Source of the DNA: Pocillopora verrucosa
Taxonomy: Eukaryota; Cnidaria; Anthozoa; Scleractinia; Pocilloporidae
DNA length: 64,000 nucleotides
Assembly: GCF_036669915.1 (NCBI RefSeq)
Contig: NC_089312.1
Coordinates: 17,101,817-17,165,816 of the forward strand
Direction: 5' to 3'
Shown: positions 1 to 11,362 of the stretch, in pieces
Layout of the letters: each line of letters starts with the position of its first letter
How positions within the stretch are numbered: the first letter of the stretch is position 1
Notes under the pieces: generated by a model
Seen by the model: the letters and a program-made list of their open reading frames with translations, nothing else
Database searches by the model: none
What the model was told of the DNA's origin: nothing
Program-made: the position numbers and the translations under genes

Positions 1-612
1 AAAAAAATCAGGATGAACAGCCCTTAAAATAGGGCAACCATGTGGCTTAATAAAGGTTGCATTGCATGTGCAAATGGGTCATTAAAATATTTTTTGAATG
101 GATAGCAATAACCTAACTCTGATGACAACTTCCAGTAAAGTTGTCAAAACATCAGCCACTGCTATTGACAACATCCCCAATTAGACTACTTACTGATAAA
201 ATGTTATTCCTAAAAAGTAAAAAAATCACTTAAATGCAACAAAAACTTGTTAACAACACTTTTTCCAGAAAAACTAGCTGGATTAGAATCTCCCTTAAAT
301 CCTGCTCAATCTATTCTACAAGTATTCTTCCAAAGTGATCGGCTGAAAAATTCAATCCTTGACAAATCTATGTATTCAAAAACTAACCAAACATGTGTTT
401 GAACAAGGGCTGACTTGTTAAGATAAAACCTGTAGCATTTTTCCATTCAAACTAGAAGAAAATTTTGCAAACAAAAACATTTTCAAGAAAAACTTGCAGG
501 AGTAAATGGAATTAAAAGATACTGACTGACAGTATAACTACTTGGAAGCAGCAAACAATCTTAAATAATGTATGTCAAAATCAAAGTTAGCTAATAATAT
601 CTAATATCATAC

Positions 613-681
613 CTGAGTATGCATAGTGCTTTCCATCACATCAGCAACTTGATGTGGAGTGTAAAAAGGACTTACTAAGAC
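613..681 (-). CDS. MED24: Possible further MED24 exon
   Basis: A 69-base stretch is open in one frame only (VLVSPFYTPHQ...). It is bordered by a good acceptor (TTTTTCAG) and donor (CAG|GTATGA) on the minus strand, and starts and ends in phase 0. Its phase does not join directly to the exon at 1827-1944, so another exon would have to lie between them. I could not match it to a remembered part of MED24. Confidence 0.35.
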
Positions 682-978
682 CTGAAAAACCAAGTATGAG
701 TATAAGGAACACATAGTCTGCTTACGAGACACAATTCCCATCCTCCCAGAGTCTATTCCAGTTCCAGTAGCAGGAAGCATGTGGGAGTATTACTACTGAT
801 CACCTTGACAGGATGCCAGTTCATCATAGTGTTACCAGCCAGAATTATTCTGACCTTTCCTTGATAGTTTGCCTGTACTAATTTTAACTCATGGGTTGAG
901 AGAGGCACTGTGGAAGTTGAAACTTGAACCTGGACCTTTTGATCCATAGACTCATGTCCTGACCAATAGATAGCTACT

Positions 979-1184
979 TGACCCTTAAACCCCTAGAAAT
1001 GACAAGCATCTAATTTCTCCTTACATTATTGCTGCTAAATCAAATATTTAGTTCATGAGAGTAGAGAAAATGATTGCCAAAGGAGCTCGTGATCGTGAAA
1101 AGAATTCTCCTTGTCAGTACCATAGGAAATCTATAGAAAACAGTAAGGAGAAAATGCATACTGATGCTAGGATACAAAGGGTTA
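979..1184. repeat. Short interspersed repeat, ACCCTTAAAC...AAAGGGTT type, copy 1
   Basis: About 205 bases start with ACCCTTAAACCCC and end in AAAGGGTTA, so the two ends are inverted. Inside are TAATTTCTCC, CAGTAAGGAGAA and GCATACTGATGC. A second copy of this subfamily with the same order of motifs is at 51228-51423. It sits in a MED24 intron and no protein is coded. Confidence 0.6.
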
Positions 1185-1826
1185 TTGCATGTTATTACAC
1201 ATGTAGGTGAACTTAATTGTCTATGATTGCAGCTCACTTCCAAGAATCATTTCTTTCCCTGTGCCAAGTTGAAATATAACTTATTCCAGGAAACTGTGAA
1301 ATACACAGCGAATGAAATTGTGAATCAAAAAATTGAAGTTTGGTGGTCTGACCTGAAACTGAGTAATAATCTGGATAGGCATGTTAGGAACATGCCCTGG
1401 ATTGATGTCACCACTCCCTGATGAAGAATTCAAGCTCTGTAACCTTTAAATGAACACAATATTTATTAATCATAATAAATGTGTAAGAAAAACATCCCTT
1501 ACTCATTCTTTGGCAAAAAGGAACACTGTGCATAGCCTTGACTAAAATGTTTTGAATCTATTGTTACTGATTGGCTGGTAAGTTTTATTTATAGACTGAT
1601 AGTAATGAAATAAAAATAAATTTCCTTGCATATGATATAAAACTGAATAACTGGATATCTCTAGAGATTCAAAAATTTGGTTAACACAAAAAAAATTACT
1701 AGAAGGATTAGCTAGATATATATAAGAGGACAGATATAGATCTCTTTCGTAAAAGACAGGCCAAATCAATAACAATAAATTTATTTGCACATCATGGTAA
1801 AATTTTTCTTAATTTGTCTCTCATAC

Positions 1827-4507
1827 CTACTAAAATTGACCATGAGTTCTTTAATGTAAAGCTGTACTTCAGGAACTACTCCATCAGGTTGCGTCATCAA
1901 AAGGTCTTTCAGATGTGCTTGCAACTGTCTGTCGAGTTCCAATGCTGTGGCTAATGAGAAACAGAAACAGAAACCCTTGGAGCAAGATTTATGTTATTAA
2001 CATGACTCACTCCCACTTAAGCCATTATGCCTGGGGGATCTACCTGTCCTTCACCACAATTTCTAATCTCATGTTGTGGGGATTAGAAATAATTCTCATT
2101 GACATGTAAATCAGGAGAAAATTCTTTTTTCTTACCTTGATCCTCCATCTTTCCTACAATAACCATAGCTCTGTAAGATGATGAACCTATGAGCTGTCCA
2201 AAGGCTCGGTGGCATTTTCCAATATTAGCCAAGTGAAACAGGAGATTGATACCTCCAGACAGACGTATTGACTGCATTATTGAAAAATGCAGAAAGGGTA
2301 GTATAACACAGAGTATGTGAGTTAAACGAAAAAAGATTATCATTCTTCTTCTAACAAAGTTTACTTATGATCTATACATATAATAATGACTTCTGATAGA
2401 ACTAAAGCCAGTTTTCCCAGACATTATGTGCAACTTTGAGAAATTTATAATGAATAATACATGCAGCATTTCACCTAAGTAGATGAAGTGATGTTTATAC
2501 AATAAATAAGTGACCTCTTCTTCAAAGACAAGTTTTATATTAACAAAGGCAGTGTCATCAATGTTTAGTTCCCAAATCAAGGAAATACTGTATATATTTT
2601 CCAAACATCACAAAGAACATAACTACATGTATCAACAGTAAACCCCTCTCTATCACTGTTACATATATATGTGTATTATAAATAACTTAGGTACTAGTCA
2701 GACTAGCACCTTCACCAGTGATGTTTCAAATATAGAGTGCAAAGATATAATTTACAAACCTCTATACACAACTTGAGCAGCCTTGTAGAAACAATAAGAA
2801 GCCAATACAAGATTTTGATGAAAGAAACTGCTAGCTGCAGACATTCCTCATCACTGTCTGGACCACTTTGAAGAGAAAGGAAATCTAGCGCTTCCATATT
2901 TTAAAAATCAACATTTTATCTTACTTTTGTGGTTTCATCAGTTCATGATTAAAAATCAAAGGAAGGAATCAAAGTTGACAGGAAGTTTGGTTTCTTACCA
3001 AAGTGAATTCTCAAATCATCGAAAAAGCTTACATTTTATTCAGCTCAGAAATTATCAGAGTTTAATATCAGAAACAATTTATTTTCAAGGTCACAGCTTT
3101 AGCATTAACATGCTGTATTCATAACTTAAGAAACTAAGAAGGGAAGGGAAGATTTGCCAGAAAACTAAACCTTTCAAAAAAACATTGCTTTATTATTGAG
3201 CAGGTAAACAAAATAAATGGATATATGACAGATTGAAAATAATTAATTTATAGTTCCTCTTCCAAACAGGACCATAAAAATTGGTAAATCTAGAAGTTAA
3301 TCTAGTAATACTTATACTGATTTTAATTTATCAATAACAATAATCACCTTATGATTGGAATGAAACCAAGCAGGAGATCAAGTAGAGCTGATAAGCACTT
3401 GTGTTTAATAATATTCTGAAACTAAAGTCAAACATATGCAATAATTAACAAAAATTTACATCACTAAAGGAAATTGTCAATGAACCTTACAACTAAATAT
3501 TTGAGTATTCAATCAATGAAATACAATGAATCACAATGGACAAAGTGGCATGAGAGTGGGAACTGATATGATTCAAGATAGTCAGACATTTATATGTATG
3601 TTGCTACCAAGAAGAAATTGATCTTTTAAAGGAACTAGATTATACAGGGGAATAACATTCATTTTTTCAGCTTGCTTAAAGTTTAGTGCTTTTTTATGTC
3701 ACTTTTACACCTGAGTAACATGAATTTTTACATCAGCTCATAAACATACCTGATGAACCGCTGTTAAGGCTGATGAGCATGAAATGACCTAGGAGAAAAA
3801 ATACTCATTATGTGTGTATTCTGAGTACTTGGTAGCAGTGATTTCTGTACCACATACCTTAGTAGAAATCCCATGATTAAGATAAGATAATATCAACGTG
3901 CTTGGTGTACTGCCAAATGTAGCTTGTTGAACAAGGCATTCTGTACAATCATGGCAAAATAAAAAAAAAATTAAAAATTAACATCAAAATAAATAAGTTA
4001 CATGAGTAATTATTAGGAAAAATCTCAATAACGCTTCAATAGACTATCGAGCAAACAAGTTTCGAGAAACAGGAACTTAATCAGCGAAATGTTGTCACCT
4101 TACAACAACATCCGCATCAAATTTTACATCTTTATAACATGAACTTTGAAATTCAAATGACCAGCCAATGGCTATTTTCGCATGTAATTACCGTATTCAC
4201 ACCACAGTAACGATAAAATTGGGTGGAGGAGAAATTTATATCGATATCTTAAGAATAAAACGAGTACTGAAAGTTTAATCACATAGCATCATATTGCAAT
4301 AATTTTCAGTTTCGATCAAAACGGGGCGTCATGACAGACGTTTCCCCTGCTTGCTTCATCAATATTTAGCATAAACAAAAAATTACCTGCTAGGTCCTGA
4401 AGTTCTTCGTTATCTTTCCCAGCCAGCTTTTTCACTTCTACTAGCCACTGTAATGGAGTCCATCTTCCTCTCCAAGCTCGAAGTAGAATCTCCGTGTTGA
4501 CCACCAT
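1827..4507 (-). CDS. MED24: Mediator complex subunit 24 (MED24), N-terminal part, seven coding exons; gene continues past left edge
   Basis: MED24 belongs to the tail module of Mediator, which links transcription factors to RNA polymerase II in the nucleus. Coding exons, in gene order: 4387-4507, 3858-3940, 3750-3788, 3348-3415, 2760-2865, 2136-2271, 1827-1944. All have AG/GT borders and the phases join without a break, giving about 223 residues. The start is the ATG at 4507. The product follows remembered vertebrate MED24 through several stretches: LRAWRGRW near the start (vertebrate LQAWKERW), TLILSYLNHGIS (PLILSYLKYAIS), CLSALLDLLL (CVQALLDIMD), DEECLQLAVSFIKILYWLL (AEECIGLCRALLSALHWLL), and SSSYRAMVIVGKMED. 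Exon 7 ends in phase 2, so at least one further exon lies between it and the left edge. The identification is firm in the first five exons. Exons 6 and 7 are supported mainly by splice phase and weaker similarity. Confidence 0.88.
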
Positions 4508-6069
4508 TTTGAAAATCTATTCCTTAGTAACCTGGCAATGTCCAGCTATGTCATGTAAGAACACTCATACTATTTACCTCTGTCATGTTATACTCCTGAA
4601 ATTTCAAAATTCCAAAGAAAAAATCATCGAAATTTTTAAAGGTTCCTTAAACTTGTTGTGCAGTTTATAAAACTCCGCGTGAATCTTTTTTTAATATGAT
4701 ACAAACTCAGGAGGGTAATGGGCTCCTGACGAACTTCGATGTTCTGAATTGCACGGCATCCCTTCGTTTGCCCAAGCATACTTTCTTACGTGATAGACAG
4801 TAATACACTTCTGTCAATTCATTTATCTCAGAGAGAAGCAATCAAACTTACCAAACTTATTTTGTCTTTTATTTGAAGGCGGCTACGTTGTCTTATATAA
4901 TTATACGGTACGAAACCGTTTAGGGGAATGAAATACCTAAACAAGAACAAATCTTTCAGTTGGTCGGGGAAGCTGCTGCACATCCTTAAAAACCATACCT
5001 TTAAATTCCTTAAAAACCATACCCTGATGGGCGGCATACATACTGTACCGTTCAGGCCAAAGAAATAGTGCCTCGGCGGTACTAAGACATATTTGGGATG
5101 CCATGACACTTCTTACTTAACTAATGAAACAGGAACAAGAGGAAGATATTTTGGACAGATCGTTTCTGATCGTACAATCCGGAAAGACTTTTGCCTGCCT
5201 TTTTAATCAACAAACTCTGATTTCTTTTCTCCTATTTTTACTTTACAAATTGATAAGACAATACTTTTCTGACAGAATGAGTCTTTCGAATCTTTATTCG
5301 TTTTCAGGTGAATATATCTGGTCCTCTAAGTGCTAATTTACCAGAACACATTCCATATTGTTCAGTAGTGAACAGAACATCTGCGATCACGACGACCATA
5401 AAACGCTTAATTAATCTTGCTGTCCATTAACACTTTGCGTACCAATGAATATCGACCTCAGCATGCACTGTACAAAGGAATCATCTAAACCGCTTTTCAC
5501 ACAGTTCAAACCCCTCTGAACAGCTGCTCAACAGTGGTTTCGAGTTGTGAAAAGAAATCAAAGTTGGCGTAAAACATTGTTTTCTTGGTGAGGCAGCCAT
5601 GCGACTAAACGTATGCATTTTTTGTCGAAAACATACAATATAACAATGAAAAGGAGGGTTGAGCCATATCAACAAGTACAATTTACACGCACGCAAGCAT
5701 GACTCGAACTAAAGATCGTTCGATCGTTTACTTATCTTTTCACCTGAAAACCTTACGGTCTCCACTTCCTTCACAGAAAAGAGTTAATTACCCATAGCCT
5801 AAAAATACGCGAATAACTTTTACAGTAACCTCGACTTCCCCTTACGTATCTTTTATGTTACACTAATCACTCAAAAGTAGACAATGAGCGTAGATTTCTA
5901 TCCCTCAAAGTAAAAAAGTGAGCCACTTTTTCTGCACTTGAAGGCTTGGGGTGATGAGCAGTAGAGTTGCTCTGGAAAAACGGGTTCTGTTTTTCTGAAA
6001 ATGATGTTTTTATCCTCTTTTTTATGAAAAACTAGTTGAATTGTGCTGTATAAGTCGAGAAGCAGATGC

Positions 6070-6550
6070 CTATAACTTTGAGTTTCGTTCAATCGTCGCC
6101 ACAGAAAAGGTCTGACACTTGATTCTTGTAGAGGAAGATGTTGTAATCAATGTGAGGTGGCTCGTAGGGTTATATTGTGTTGTGAGTTTCAAAATAAAGG
6201 GATTTTGTTTTGTTTGTATTGTATGTTTGTGTGCTACGGCCGGAATACCTTGTAGTGTATATGAAAGCAGAGGGTCCTTCGCAACAGCGAATTTTCGAGG
6301 AACGCAACACAATACTGCAACAAGGGTAAACTTTTTGGAGGGCAATATGTTTGTTATTATAAATAGAGCTGAATCGAATCTGAATGATATTGGGACGCGC
6401 TCCCAGTTGAAGTACCTAACGGCGCCGCAACACACCAACCATATTGCTAAGGATTATTTTTGGAAATGTTTTCCATCCTATTCATTTTTTCTATTGAAAA
6501 CATCTGAAAACTTTATCACGATAATTCGCTCGCTTATGCAAAGCAAATAA
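6070..6550. other. Pair of overlapping open frames on both strands, probably repeat-derived
   Basis: A plus-strand frame of 143 codons (6119-6550) and a minus-strand frame of 122 codons (6070-6438) cover the same DNA. The minus frame contains FTLVAVLCCVPRKFAVAKDP and LQGIPAVAHKHTIQTKQNP. From memory, strings like these recur in predicted proteins of coral genomes, which would point to a dispersed element and not a gene. That recollection was not checked. There is no clear promoter, splice site or domain. Confidence 0.25.
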
Positions 6551-8754
6551 ATAAACAACGCAATATTTTGAGTTATTCAAAAATATTTCGCCAAATTTTT
6601 AGCTCGTGAGGACTGTAATTCCTCGAATCAGGTGACTTACAAGAAGACTAAGAAGAAACCTTCCACGTTTTCATCATCAAACATTGCGTTTTCGGTAACT
6701 CAAACGCTGTATCATTATTTCAAGAATGAGTCGCATATCCTTTAGAAGTTTAGTAATACGGAAATACTAAATGAGTGCATTCGTGGGAACTTTACAAATA
6801 CGGACATTTGATACCTCAGCGGCTTGCGCAGATATAAATATTGCCCGACAATATGTGTACAACAGAATGTTTATTCGCGTTAACGACAAAACACAAGAAA
6901 AAAACAGCTCAACAAAGGAGATTTATTTTCCCGCCTTCGACCACCTGTTGCAGTACACAACACCACCAGCCAATGAAATCTCGTCATTTCTATTTTTATC
7001 CAATCATCGTTGTGCTCTGACCATCTTTCCAATACCTACCCGTTAAAGCACAATGCAGCTGAACTGCAGTTCACAGCCTTTGTTATGGCTCCATCCGTAA
7101 CAATGCACTTGTTTACACATACATGTCAGCGATAAGAGGGACGCGAACCAAGCGTCAGCCACGCGGGCAACAATAACAGGTCTTTTGTTTCGACAAGGCG
7201 CCGAAAATGAAAGTTTAGGCTCTATGTAACCACAAGTAATGAGCCTAATTTGAATTCATATTCTTCAAAGAATATCACCTTTTATTTACATTGCTTTTCT
7301 TTCGACCAAGCGTTTTTTTTCATAGACCTGCCCCTAAAGGGCCACAGAATGGAAAATTCAAGGGTCTGGTACAATTTTACAGACGAACCGGCCGCGAGCT
7401 TGGCTCTTCGCGATGATTACATTTTGCGAATGGAAGACCTGTCTCTGCGATGGGGTTCTATCAACGTATTAAGTGAGAGGAGTTCAATGCTCACAACTGC
7501 TCGTTTTGGCCTCTGTAAGCGCGTACTTTCGAGCAATGGTTTTTTAACAGACATGAAGAAAGCCATGAAAACAACATCACAATAAGAGGAGTAGAATCAC
7601 AGGTGCTTTGACTCCTTAATTGATATTGCCTACACTTCGACATTAAAGAATCACTTTTCTCTACGGCCATTCCTTGCTTTCAGCGTCTTAGCCTACGTTC
7701 AGTTTCAACGGTGAAAACGCTTGCTACGTTTTTCCATAAATAGCATCAACAAACAACAACTGCCTCGATATTTTGGAACTTGGCCGATCTGCACGAACTG
7801 CACAGAACTTCTGGATCTAGCGGAGACTTCATTCAGCTCCAACTTTGTGGCAGTTCTCAAAACTGGGGATTTTAATTCTCTAACGAGCGACAACAAATTG
7901 TGAAATTGTTTTGTCACGACAACACTCAATGTCCCGTGGTGAAAGTGGTCGTACTCTTCGGAGCACTGGATGGGTCAAGTGACGATTTGACCAATCGGCT
8001 CACAAATCTCGAAGAATTTATTGACCCCATGTCCGATTTCCTTTGATGACTTCGGAAATTTTTGATGGACACGGCCGCTGAGAGAGGAGCTTATCATGAG
8101 CAGTTCAGCGTGCCGACAATTTGTTATAGAGGACGAAAGATTATCATCTGATCCCTGAGCGAAGGACAAAGAACCGAATCACAGAGCGGGCGATCCCGCG
8201 GGGAAGGCTCAGCCGACCTGCTCTATGTGGTTGGAGGTGAAGGTAGGGAAACCCTATTTTCGGGTGGTTAACATTAGCAATATTTAACATAGGTAATGTT
8301 TCCTCTTTTAGGAGATACCTTGGCTCTAGATGGAGAATAAAATAAGACTCTCCCATCGAAAGGCAAAGCCACCAAACAAAACAAAGTTTAATTAACGTGA
8401 CTTCGTCACGTCACGGCTCACATTCAGTTCGGCCATTCGGCATGCACTCATCGTTAAAATCGCCCCATCCCTTAAACCAACCTTATTCTAAATCTTTCGA
8501 GAGTTATTCCTTTTTTTTTCATACCTTCTTCTTCTTCTCCTTTTTCCTTAATGTATTATACCCATTATTATTTTTCATTACTGTTATATATTATCATCAT
8601 TATTTGGAGCTCTTTCGATTGTAATCTTTTTTTGCATTTCTTCTCTCGATTTAAATGTATATTTTCTAATTGCCTCAAAGGCGCCTTAACATGCAAAGAG
8701 AAGGAGCGCAGAATTCCATGATTCATGTCATATGTTACTTATTACCGGAATGGG

Positions 8755-8885
8755 GGGGCCGGATAGGAAAATATTTGGCTAAGCAAGAGAAAATATTTGG
8801 ACATTATTTTCGGCTTGGACAGCTGGGGGGTAATAACGTACAGCGAGGTCTGTGCGTTGTGATCCAAATATTTTCCCGTCCGGGT
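8755..8885. repeat. Short inverted-repeat element
   Basis: GGCCGGATAGGAAAATATTTGG on the left is matched in inverted form by CCAAATATTTTCCCGTCCGG on the right, about 130 bases end to end. A second AAAATATTTGG lies inside. The layout suggests a small MITE or its remnant. Nothing is coded. Confidence 0.5.
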
Positions 8886-10138
8886 CTCAGGGTCAACCTT
8901 ACTCATTTCAATAAACATCACTATCACCATTCACATTACTATCGATCTTTTCCCTTTAATTTTCACCCTCCTTCTTTTAGCTCGGCAACTCGCGGTTTAC
9001 CGTACGACCCTCATACGATCGAGGATTTTTGCCTAATGCTTTTCAATAAAAGTGCAGTTAGGGCCTCTGTTTAAGCTTCATTTGATAAAAACCTCTAACC
9101 TCGCCTCATGTTAGGAATTTTAAGAGGCTTGGGTGAAACATGGATGGGACATAGCGTAAGAATTTGAGCGTCTTATGTTGTAAAGAAGGATTTTGAAGCA
9201 TAATACGTAAATCTGCAACCTTTGATTATTTTTTATTAGGATAATAAATGAAAAAACCGAAAAAACAAAAAACAAACAAAAATAAAAAACAAAAGGGCTA
9301 AAGTCCATTACTCTCTTGGGCCGTGTTTTAATAGATGTAACAGATTGTTTTTAAAGACCATAAAACCAAGTCTAATAATCTCTGTTGTGGTTGTAGACAT
9401 GCCAAAACCGTATCCTGAATAAGGCCTCGTCATAGTGCATGCAAAATACACCTCGAATATACCAACAATGAGTTCTCTTAAGAAGAAAAATTGAAGAAAG
9501 AAGCGGCTGAGGGGTAGAAAGGGGTGTGACGTAGATAACCGACTTAGATGGAACCACTAATTAATAAAGTAGAATTGACACTTGTGATGATGGAGAGTCT
9601 ATAGAAGAGTCATCATCGCAATATTCGATATTTTACATTGAAAATCGCAGGGGAGGTGATTAAAAATTAAAAATAAACTCTTCTAAAAAAGAAAGTCTGT
9701 ATCGACTTACTTATTCAATTTCTGCCATTCTGCAGTTCACGTCAACTTTAAGTCTCCGAAAGAAGATATCTGTACTCACGAAAAGTGGGTTGAAATTCTC
9801 GGTCCAGCTACGTTTGGTACCACGCAAAACTTAGGCAAAATCACCTTCTCCCGGTGCTGACGTTACTCCTTGTTCAGCGCCGGTCAAGGGTCGAGGTTAC
9901 GCCAAGATTTTTGTGTAATAGTGCAATGCGTGCACAACCTTTCACGCTTAGGCGGATGTGCAGCAAGAAAGCCAGAAGGAGAGGTGAAAAAAGTAGATGT
10001 GATGGGCAATAGTAAAACAACCAATTTGAAAAATGAGACTTTTTCGAGTGAAGTATGAGGCTACGGCTATTAGGTTTCCTAATCCTTAGTCACTTAAAAC
10101 TGGACTTCACCCCACATTCTTACATTTCACGTTCTCAG

Positions 10139-11362
10139 AAAACCGCAAAGTCCTAAACAATGTGGAGTACTTTGACTTCAACGAGAAGAAATGGCGCGTC
10201 ATTGCACCCATGATCATTCCACGAAAGTTTGCTGGCTCAGTGATACTTGATGGCCAATTGTATGCTGTTGGAGGAATTAACAGAGAATACGCTGACCTGG
10301 TGACCGTCGAAAGTTATAATCCCTGTGTGGGGCAATGGACATCTGTTGCGTCACTCAATAATGCAAAGGTGATTAACGAATGCTAGAGGCATTATGGTGT
10401 ATCGTTTAAATTAGCTTTGGCTTTCGTCGCTTGGTGATAGGTTTAGAAAGTTCGTGCCATCCTATCCACAAAATTTCAACCAATCGCAACTCGGTCAGTC
10501 GTAATTTTCAGTATTATCACTAGTTTGCTTGTATTCACTCTGAATGTTTTCTTTGGCTTTTTGTGTTATTTTCCTTTCATCTGATTGGCTGATGCCAAAT
10601 CGTTGATTTTGGTCTTACGCGGAACTCAGTCAAAGCGAAAGTCGGCAACTTTACCTATCTATTACTTTGATCCTAAGAAACTGATACCAAGAACTTCAGT
10701 AGAAAAATAGTCATGTTTATACCGTTGTTTGTTTCTTCCATCTTAGGTTCTTTAGCAGTGTCCGTTCTGGAGGGTTGGCTGTACGCTGCTGGAGGATCAC
10801 ACAATGGTTCCGCTCTCAAGAGCGTGGAGCGTTACGATCCGATCAAGAACGAATGGACTCAGGTAGCCAATATGCGCCTTCCTAGGAGCCGCTTTGGAAT
10901 GGCACCTCTGCATGGGCGCCTGTAAGCCGTTGGCGGGTACTGTGGGATTTCCGAAATCGAACATGTGGAATGTTATGATCCAATGACAAATAAGTGGTCC
11001 GATATGAGCAGTATGAACAAGTCCCGGATGAACCACGCTGTGGTGACATTCAGTGATCGTATTTACGTTGTGGGGGGCAGTAACAGTGTTGGAATCCTAG
11101 ATTCCATAGAGAAATACAATCCTGACTTAAATTTATGGCTGATAATCCGCAACACGATGGATCCGCGCAGCGGAGCAGGGCCGCTGTGGTGTTGGGCGGA
11201 GAGGAGGGTGCGCAAGAACTTTTTATCATCGGTGGTCACGACACCCACAATAGAGATACGAATTCTGTGAAAAAGTTGAATCTGAAGTTTGCTGATTACA
11301 CGACAGCAAATGCACCATGCATGAATTATCCTCGCGTACACGCTGCAGTAGCGTGCGCTTAG
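10139..11362 (+). pseudogene. Kelch-repeat (KLHL-like) pseudogene, two exon remnants
   Basis: Two blocks code for kelch beta-propeller blades. 10139-10368 follows an acceptor (TTCTCAG) and ends in AAAG|GTGATT; it includes VEYFDFNEKKW and YAVGGINREY. 10747-11362 follows TCTTAG and includes WLYAAGG, VERYDPIKNEW, VECYDPMTNKW, IYVVGG and IEKYNPDLNLW. About five blades are visible with their GG and tyrosine/tryptophan landmarks. The reading frame is broken by TAA at 10923-10925, between HGRL and AVGGY. A frameshift near 11150-11185 moves LFIIGGHDTHN into another frame. The two blocks also do not join in a matching phase. No BTB or BACK domain lies upstream. Intron-like borders suggest a decayed genomic duplicate and not a retrocopy. 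Parent KLHL proteins are usually Cullin-3 substrate adaptors. Confidence 0.8.

Larger units (their letters stand above)
4508..10138. other. Intergenic stretch without a recognisable gene
   Basis: Several open frames of 60-143 codons occur here but none matches a family I know or shows a splice-joined continuation. The longest is at 6119-6550 (plus), listed separately. A frame at 7250-7585 (plus, 111 codons) has no recognisable motif. A direct repeat of CCTTAAAAACCATAC lies at about 4984-5022. The region just above 4507 must hold the MED24 promoter, but no TATA box or other clear element was seen. Confidence 0.5.

Noticed and set aside
753..947. 64-codon minus frame in a MED24 intron
   Set aside because: No splice phase links it to the MED24 exons and no MED24 similarity was seen.
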